In this document: piece by piece, positions 6,747 through 10,890 of the stretch
How the letters are laid out: each line of letters opens with the position of its first letter
How positions within the stretch are numbered: position 1 is the stretch's first letter
From: Atopobium sp.
GTDB lineage: Bacteria; Actinomycetota; Coriobacteriia; Coriobacteriales; Atopobiaceae
Direction of reading: 5' to 3'
Length of the DNA: 10,890 nucleotides
Assembly (NCBI GenBank): GCA_015258785.1
Contig: JABZHP010000040.1
Coordinates: 1 to 10,890 of the forward strand
Notes under the pieces: generated by a model
Told to the model about the DNA's origin: nothing
Database searches by the model: none
What the model saw: the letters and a program-made list of their open reading frames with translations, nothing else
Translations under genes and position numbers: made by a program

Positions 6747-7703
6747 ATGGAAGATCAGCAGCAGAAGTTCTCGCAGAATGGCGGTGTGGGGCAGGAGTCG
6801 ACGCATCCATCTTCAACTGCGCTTGTTCTAGAAGGCGGCAGTTATCGAGGCATTTTTACCGCTGGAATTCTTGATGTGCTTCGTGAGAAGGGCGTCACCA
6901 ACTTTGAGAGCGTGTGGGGAGTTTCCGCAGGTGCCATCAACGCCGTGAGCTTCAGGTCCAAGCAGATGGGTCGCGCCATGCGCATCATGCTGGCCTTTAG
7001 GGACGATCCTCGCTTTCTTTCGATTCGCTCGTTGATCACTACTGGCGACATCGCAGGCGCGGATTTTATGTTTGACGAAATCCAAAACCACCTGGACCCT
7101 TGCGATAACGAGGCGTTCAATCAAAATCCCATGCAGATGTACGTGGTTGCGTCCGATGTTACGTTTGGCACGTCGGCGTATCTGCACGTAAAAAAGTTCC
7201 CGGAAGACGTGACCATGGTTCGAGCGTCCGCGTCGATGCCAACGGTTTCTCGCATGGTTGAGCTGGATGGACATCGTTATCTGGACGGCGGAACTACCGA
7301 TTCAATTCCGTTTGCGGCCGCGCTTGGTCTGCCCGACGGCAAAGCGGAACGCGCGGTTGACATTCCCGACCACAAGCCGGCAAAGAAAGCGCTGGTCATT
7401 ATCACGCAGGATAGGGGTTTCGTAAAAACCGACGTCAACGAGCAGATTGCCATTCGCTCGCAGCTTTACTCCGCGTATCCGTACTTTGAAGCTGCGCTGG
7501 CTTCTCGCGCTGAGCGCTACATGGATCAGCGCAAACAGCTCTTTGAGCTGGAGGAAGAGGGCAGAGTGCTGGTGCTTGAGCCTCCCGAGCCTGTTGAAGT
7601 TAAAGTTAACGAGAAGTCCGGTGAGGCCCTGCTGTCTCTATACCTGACAGGTCGCCAAGTTGCACTTGAGCGCCTCGAAGAGATTAAAAGTTTTATCGAG
7701 TAG
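6747..7703 (+). CDS. Patatin-like phospholipase
   Basis: A 318-aa protein of the patatin-like hydrolase family (bacterial YjjU-like subgroup). The oxyanion motif GGSYRG is at 30-35, the nucleophile elbow GVSAG at 58-62 (Ser60), and the dyad Asp at 180 in DGG (180-182). All catalytic elements are intact. The family hydrolyses acyl ester bonds of lipids with a Ser-Asp dyad. No signal peptide or membrane helix is visible, so it is probably cytoplasmic or membrane-associated. The ~100-residue C-terminal extension is charged and helical. The ATG has GGAGG at 5-nt spacing; TACACT (6715-6720) is a weak -10 candidate. The next gene follows after 129 nt on the same strand. The natural substrate cannot be read from the sequence. 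Confidence 0.9.
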   Translation: MEDQQQKFSQNGGVGQESTHPSSTALVLEGGSYRGIFTAGILDVLREKGVTNFESVWGVSAGAINAVSFRSKQMGRAMRIMLAFRDDPRFLSIRSLITTGDIAGADFMFDEIQNHLDPCDNEAFNQNPMQMYVVASDVTFGTSAYLHVKKFPEDVTMVRASASMPTVSRMVELDGHRYLDGGTTDSIPFAAALGLPDGKAERAVDIPDHKPAKKALVIITQDRGFVKTDVNEQIAIRSQLYSAYPYFEAALASRAERYMDQRKQLFELEEEGRVLVLEPPEPVEVKVNEKSGEALLSLYLTGRQVALERLEEIKSFIE

Positions 7704-7726
7704 AGTGCGCGAGCTGGCACTCGCGT

Positions 7727-7787
7727 GACCTGCGGTGGCTTGTGCGCGACCTGCGGTGATGCGCGTGTGGCGTGCGTTGACCTGCGC
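7727..7787 (+). repeat. Short direct repeats upstream of the membrane protein gene
   Basis: GACCTGCGGTG occurs at 7727-7737 and 7748-7758, and the partial copy GACCTGCGC is at 7779-7787. They lie between the phospholipase stop and the next start codon. They could be regulator-binding sites or a slippage remnant. Confidence 0.5.
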
Positions 7788-7832
7788 AGGAAGCACAAAT
7801 TGACACGAAAAGAGTTTGTTTTGAAGACGCCA

Positions 7833-8228
7833 ATGAACAAGTTTTTGAAGGTAATGTTTGCGCTGGTTATCATCGCAATGACCGGTGCGGCAATTCTACA
7901 GATCGTCGCCCCTGAGTACATGGGAAGCAACGCCGCCTATGGCATTTCGACCGGATGGCAGCGAGAGATTGGTTTTTGGAATCTGGCGGTGCTCATCATT
8001 TTGGTCACCACTTGTTTCCATTACGATTGGGTCTATCTACGTGCGATTTTGCTCGCGCTGATTCTGGGCGGCATTGGAATTGGAACCAACCACTTCATCC
8101 ATTTTTTGAGCGCTCACGAGTCGGTAAATTTGGTAGGAGCTATCGAGAATTACGTTCTTGCAGTTGGTTGGATGATCGGCTGGAAGCTTGAATGTAACCG
8201 CAGGAAGAACGCGGGCACTACTGAATAA
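7833..8228 (+). CDS. Four-helix membrane protein, function unknown
   Basis: A 131-aa hydrophobic protein with four predicted helices at about residues 5-25, 47-62, 66-90 and 97-116. A conserved-looking loop, GWQREIGFWN (about 41-50), precedes helix two, and a His-rich stretch follows helix three (NHFIHFLSAHES). The C-terminus is polar and basic. I do not recognise the family with confidence. The reading frame is open upstream to 7725, but the added 36 residues are Cys/Arg-rich and overlap direct repeats, so they are unlikely to be coding. ATG 7833 has no clear ribosome-binding site. TTG 7821, with AAAAGAG at 6-nt spacing, is an alternative that adds four residues. It may be co-transcribed with the phospholipase. 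Confidence 0.68.
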   Translation: MNKFLKVMFALVIIAMTGAAILQIVAPEYMGSNAAYGISTGWQREIGFWNLAVLIILVTTCFHYDWVYLRAILLALILGGIGIGTNHFIHFLSAHESVNLVGAIENYVLAVGWMIGWKLECNRRKNAGTTE

Positions 8229-8273
8229 CTGCGGAAAGATCGCGAGCGTTTTCGCACGACGGTGCTACAAGCG

Positions 8274-8301
8274 CGACATTATGCGCACGACATTATGCGC
8301 G
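8274..8301. repeat. 14-nt tandem duplication
   Basis: CGACATTATGCGC occurs at 8274-8286 and again at 8288-8300, with one base between copies and a mismatch only in the linking base (A versus G). It directly abuts the repeat element that starts at 8301. It may be slippage debris or a short binding site. Confidence 0.85.
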
Positions 8302-8421
8302 CCTGATTTTCTCGCCATGTCTGAATGATTTGCCGGAAAAGTGCACAATATCTGAGTGGTTTTGCCGGTTTTTCTCGCCATGTCTGAGCTGTTTTACTCA
8401 GATGTGATGCAGTTTTCAGGC
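8301..8421. repeat. 121-nt intergenic element, divergent copy with a different core
   Basis: The plan is the same as in the other two copies. Three direct units begin GCCTGA or GCCGG at 8301, 8332 and 8364 (31-32 nt apart), then an inverted unit (8396-8421) ends in TTTTCAGGC. The core differs: ATGTCTGA or ATATCTGAG instead of AAAGAATCTGT. The third unit and the inverted unit pair as CATGTCTGAG (8379-8388) with CTCAGATGTG (8397-8406), 10 bp including two G-T wobbles. The flank CAGGCTCAAA is shared with copy 1. Confidence 0.72.
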
Positions 8422-8454
8422 TCAAAAATTTGGAGCAGACGGTCCGTCTTTCAC

Positions 8455-8574
8455 GCGCCTGATTTCATCAAAGATTCGGTGGATTTTGCCTAAAAGCATC
8501 AAAGAATCTGTGGATTTGCCTGATTTTGTCAAAGAATCTGTATTCAAAATACAGATTCTTTGCACTTTTCAGGC
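8455..8574. repeat. 120-nt intergenic element, copy 2
   Basis: Cores AAAGATTCGGT (8470-8480), AAAGAATCTGT (8501-8511) and AAAGAATCTGT (8531-8541) are 31 and 30 nt apart, and an inverted unit follows. The hairpin is perfect over 14 bp (8531-8544 with 8548-8561, loop CAA). Relative to copy 1 it swaps a G-C pair for A-T within the stem. The 33-nt spacer before it holds the dyad AGACGG-T-CCGTCT (8437-8449). It lies between the converging membrane protein gene and fruK. Confidence 0.87.
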
Positions 8575-8596
8575 GCACATTGCTAGACAGGCGCAC

Positions 8597-8640
8597 CTGG
8601 CGAGAAACCCGGTGCACTCGTAGCTCTCCGCGCACCCGCG
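8597..8640. repeat. Short intergenic repeat, first copy
   Basis: The first 24 nt match 9737-9760 at 22 positions, and the next 20 nt match more weakly. The core CTGGCGAGAAACCCG also occurs in reverse at 6616-6630. The direct repeat CAGGCGCAC (8570-8578 and 8588-8596) lies just upstream. It sits between the end of the repeat element and the fruK stop codon. Confidence 0.75.
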
Positions 8641-8656
8641 CTCGCGCTCGCGCACG

Positions 8657-9595
8657 TTAACGCAGGCGCGTGAGCTGCACTTTCTCGATAAGCGAATCCA
8701 CAACCGAGCGCTCCGCCGCCTGAGTTCCGCTCTCCATGACGTTTGCGGCGCCCGTAGCCATGGCCAGTCGCAGTGCGTCTTCTGTCGAGAGACCCTGTGC
8801 ATCCGCAAAGGCAAGCGCCGCCACAACGGAGTCACCGGCACCGACAGTGCTTCCTACCTGGACTTTTACTGGACCTGCATACCAAACTTCGTCGGCCGTA
8901 GCGTAAACGGCGCCGTTGCCGCCCATGGAAACGCAGACCGTGTCGATGCCACCAGCAACAATTTCGGACGCGGCAGCGGCAATCGCGTCCACGTCGGTCA
9001 GCTCGCGACCAAGCATGGCGGAAAGCTCGTGATCATTTGGCTTGGTGAAGTACGGCTTCTGCTCAAGGCCAGCTGAGAGGGCCGCACCGTCGGCGTCCAG
9101 GTAAACCTTCAGTCCGGCGTTGCGCAGCGCGCGAGTCCAGCGGCTATACGTATCGGCGGAAGCTCCGCGGGGGAGGCTGCCGGAAAGAACCACAATGTCG
9201 CCAGCGGAAGTCTTGGCAATCACGTCAGCAAGCGCCTGGTCAAGCACGGTGGCGGTGACCTCGGGACCAGGCTCGTTGATGTCGGTGTTGGTGCCACCCT
9301 CGGTGTCGACGACCTTAAGATTGGTGCGCGTCTCGCCGGGAACGGAAATCGCCTGGACCTTGATGTTATTCTCGCCAAGCGTGTCAGCAATCCATTTGCC
9401 GGTCTGACCTGCAAGAACGGCGATGGCGGTAGACTCTCCGCCTAGCTTAGCGATAACCTTGGAGACGTTGATGCCCTTGCCGCCTGCGTCCCGCCTGAGC
9501 CACGTGATGCGATTCACCTGGTCAACGGCAAAGTTTGGCACCTGGACGGTCTTGTCCAGGGCAGGGTTGAGCGTAACGGTGTAGATGCTGGGCAT
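8657..9595 (-). CDS. fruK: 1-phosphofructokinase
   Basis: A 312-aa PfkB-family sugar kinase. It phosphorylates fructose 1-phosphate, the product of the fructose PTS, to fructose 1,6-bisphosphate in the cytoplasm. Visible signatures are NPALD near the N-terminus (10-14, sugar site), GGKGINVSK (38-46), KPN (185-187) and GSTVGAGDS (248-256). Asp255 is the expected catalytic base. The GSTVGAGDS form fits FruK/LacC-type kinases, and FruK is preferred on overall resemblance; tagatose-6-phosphate kinase is the main alternative. The start at 9595 has GAGGAG at 5-nt spacing. An in-frame start 20 codons earlier runs through the palindromic leader and is rejected. No PTS or fruR gene lies beside it. Two operator-like palindromes sit in its leader. 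Confidence 0.9.
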   Translation of the reverse strand: MPSIYTVTLNPALDKTVQVPNFAVDQVNRITWLRRDAGGKGINVSKVIAKLGGESTAIAVLAGQTGKWIADTLGENNIKVQAISVPGETRTNLKVVDTEGGTNTDINEPGPEVTATVLDQALADVIAKTSAGDIVVLSGSLPRGASADTYSRWTRALRNAGLKVYLDADGAALSAGLEQKPYFTKPNDHELSAMLGRELTDVDAIAAAASEIVAGGIDTVCVSMGGNGAVYATADEVWYAGPVKVQVGSTVGAGDSVVAALAFADAQGLSTEDALRLAMATGAANVMESGTQAAERSVVDSLIEKVQLTRLR

Positions 9596-9614
9596 AGTCG
9601 CTCCTCGGTTTGCG

Positions 9615-9653
9615 GCGCCGCAATCTGCGCTTGAATAGCGCCGCAATCGGCGC
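9615..9653. promoter_or_regulatory. Twin palindromic operator-like sites in the fruK leader
   Basis: GCGCCGCAATCGGCGC (9638-9653) is a perfect hyphenated palindrome. GCGCCGCAATCTGCGC (9615-9630) is the same site with one mismatch. Their starts are 23 bp apart, close to two helical turns, and they lie between the likely fruK promoter and its ribosome-binding site. TATTAT (minus strand, 9674-9669) is a -10 candidate just upstream. This arrangement suits a repressor dimer pair, for example a DeoR- or LacI-type fructose regulator. The regulator's identity is inferred. Confidence 0.6.
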
Positions 9654-9687
9654 AAGTTATCTACGCTGATAATACTTCAGTTTCGGC

Positions 9688-9731
9688 AAAAAAGTAACCG
9701 CGGACAGCGCTGTTACGCGCATATCCGCGGT
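9688..9731 (-). terminator. Terminator after the esterase gene, possibly bidirectional
   Basis: On the minus strand, ACCGCGGA (9731-9724) pairs with TCCGCGGT (9704-9697), with an inner GCGC/GCGC stem. Six T residues follow at 9693-9688. On the plus strand the hairpin is followed by TCTTTTC, so weak reverse action is possible. It separates the esterase from fruK. Confidence 0.82.
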
Positions 9732-9736
9732 CTTTT

Positions 9737-9780
9737 CTGGCGAGAAACCCGGCGCACTTGCGGCTCGCCCTGGACCCGCA
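9737..9780. repeat. Short intergenic repeat, second copy
   Basis: This is the second copy of the repeat described at 8597-8640. It begins CTGGCGAGAAACCCGG and has the same orientation relative to the plus strand. It lies between the terminator and the GC-rich patch after the esterase gene. Confidence 0.75.
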
Positions 9781-9862
9781 CCGCCGCCGCACTCGCGGCC
9801 CGGCCCGGCGGCGAGACTCACTCTGGCTCCGCGCCGCTCGCCGCCCCGGGCGCGCCGTCAGC
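9761..9862. other. Very GC-rich intergenic patch with an inverted repeat
   Basis: About 84% of these 102 bases are G or C by hand count, far above the neighbouring genes. GGCGGCGAG (9807-9815) and CTCGCCGCC (9837-9845) form a perfect 9-bp inverted repeat with a 21-nt loop. No supported reading frame lies here. It falls in the 3' untranslated region of the esterase transcript. Confidence 0.6.
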
Positions 9863-9864
9863 GC

Positions 9865-10890
9865 TTACTTGCTGTCAGCGCTCTTGAACTGATCGAGAGC
9901 CCAAGCATACGCAGTTGGAGCAACCCTGGACCAGTACTTCCAGTTGTGGTTGTCGCCGGAGTCGCGCTGGTAGTCAACGTTGATGCCAGCGTTTTTGAGT
10001 TGCTCAACAAAGGCGTCAACGTCAGCAACAGGCACTACGCCGTCGTCGGAAGTTGTTGCCACAAAGAACGAAACCTGACTTGGATCAACCTCACCAAGAT
10101 ACTGAGTTGGGAACAGCTGCTTGTACAGATCCCAAGACCAGCTGGTAGTTCCGTCGCTAAAGGCGTGTTGAGACGTGTAAATAAAGTTGTCGTCAGCAAG
10201 CGTTGTCCAAACGGAAGGCGAGAGCAAAATGCCCTTGCTAAAGTAATCGGAGTGGTGCAAAACAAATCGTGCCGCACCATAACCGCCCATAGAAATGCCG
10301 CCGATTGCGTGATCCTTGCGGTCCTTTGACACACGATACGTGCTCTCAATGTAAGGTACCAGGTCGTTCATAATGGCGGATTCCATCTTGAGGCCGCGAT
10401 CAGCGGAGTCAATGTAGAAGCTGTTAAAGCCGTCGACAAAGACTACGATAGCTCCCTGACCAGCGGTTTGAATAGCCTCGTCAAGCATGGCGGACGAATC
10501 AAAGCGCTCTAGTAAATTGCGATGATTGCCATACAGGCCATGCAGCATGTAAATAACGGGGTAGGTCTTATCGGGATTGGACTCGTAGTCTGCAGGCAGG
10601 TAGACATCATAGTTCCAGTCCAAGCCAAGGGTTGGCGAGTAGAACGATGTTGCCTTAACCGTCCCCTTAGGAGCCTCTTCTTTCTGATCTTTCTGAGCCT
10701 CAGACTGAGCAGTAGAGCTGCCCTGAGTGTTCTCAGAAGCGGCTGGAGAGCAACCATAGAATGGAATCACCAGCAAAAGCGCCGCAAACAGGGCAAGCGC
10801 GGTGCCCAGTACCACATGATTTTTGAGTTGGGTTTTGAGTTGGGTGCTAAATCGGGTTTTAAGCTCGCCGCCCAGCAACGCAAAGTTCCG
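9865..10890 (-). CDS. Membrane-anchored esterase (alpha/beta hydrolase), 5' end uncertain
   Basis: At least 337 aa, counted from an in-frame TTG at 10878. The frame is open to the window edge and no ribosome-binding site is visible, so the true start may lie outside. A hydrophobic segment (~21-41) ends at FYGC (Cys43), a lipobox-like but non-canonical site, so it is either a lipoprotein or an N-anchored protein. A low-complexity Ser/Gln/Lys linker follows (44-72). The catalytic domain matches the putative esterase family (EstD/antigen 85-like): HG oxyanion motif (113-114), GISMGG nucleophile elbow (Ser196), an Asp at 278 or 279, and a His in GDNHNW (His311). It is expected to hydrolyse an ester outside the membrane; the substrate is unknown. 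A duplicated TQLKTQLK near the N-terminus reflects a 12-nt tandem repeat. Confidence 0.85.
   Translation of the reverse strand, partial: RNFALLGGELKTRFSTQLKTQLKNHVVLGTALALFAALLLVIPFYGCSPAASENTQGSSTAQSEAQKDQKEEAPKGTVKATSFYSPTLGLDWNYDVYLPADYESNPDKTYPVIYMLHGLYGNHRNLLERFDSSAMLDEAIQTAGQGAIVVFVDGFNSFYIDSADRGLKMESAIMNDLVPYIESTYRVSKDRKDHAIGGISMGGYGAARFVLHHSDYFSKGILLSPSVWTTLADDNFIYTSQHAFSDGTTSWSWDLYKQLFPTQYLGEVDPSQVSFFVATTSDDGVVPVADVDAFVEQLKNAGINVDYQRDSGDNHNWKYWSRVAPTAYAWALDQFKSADSK

Noticed and set aside
7725..7832. 36-codon N-terminal extension of the four-helix membrane protein
   Set aside because: It is Cys/Arg-rich, unlike a membrane-protein leader, and overlaps short direct repeats.
9596..9655. 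20-codon N-terminal extension of FruK
   Set aside because: It would translate the twin palindromes, and the start at 9595 has a good ribosome-binding site and the normal family N-terminus.

Overview
The window looks like chromosomal DNA from a Gram-positive bacterium. My best inference is a coriobacterium of the Atopobiaceae (Lancefieldella/Atopobium/Olsenella-like). The grounds are two sortase-anchored surface proteins (one with a TPYTG sorting motif and a SHIRT domain), a LytTR/DUF3021 regulatory pair, good Shine-Dalgarno sites and mid-range GC with very GC-rich intergenic patches. No rRNA, tRNA, transposase, integrase, phage gene or CRISPR array was seen. The genus is not proven by anything here.

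Layout. 1-207: two inverted-repeat structures ahead of a small two-helix membrane protein (208-522). 731-2797: a 688-aa cell-wall adhesin with isopeptide-type domains, a SHIRT domain and a TPYTG anchor, closed by a terminator. 3132-4193: a LytTR DNA-binding regulator followed by a four-helix DUF3021 protein, the layout of streptococcal LytTR regulatory systems. 4480-5619 (minus): an XRE-type regulator fused to a six-helix membrane domain. 5969-6577: a small Pro-rich LPATG surface protein with its own terminator. 6747-7703: a patatin-like phospholipase. 7833-8228: an unrecognised four-helix membrane protein. 8657-9595 (minus): 1-phosphofructokinase (FruK), with two operator-like palindromes in its leader. 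9865 to the right edge (minus): a membrane-anchored esterase of the alpha/beta-hydrolase fold, probably truncated by the window.

The most unusual content is between the genes. Three ~121-nt elements (4223-4343, 8301-8421, 8455-8574) share one design: three direct units of about 31 nt, then one inverted unit that folds onto the third. Two of the three carry a perfect 14-bp hairpin that differs by a compensatory base-pair change, so pairing appears to be conserved. All three lie between convergent genes. A second short repeat (core CTGGCGAGAAACCCG) occurs in three intergenic gaps, and the 8-mer GGCGAGAA occurs nine times counting both strands.

The genes do not form one pathway. The theme is a cell-surface and membrane-regulatory region (two sortase substrates, two membrane-linked regulators, an exported esterase) with one sugar kinase.
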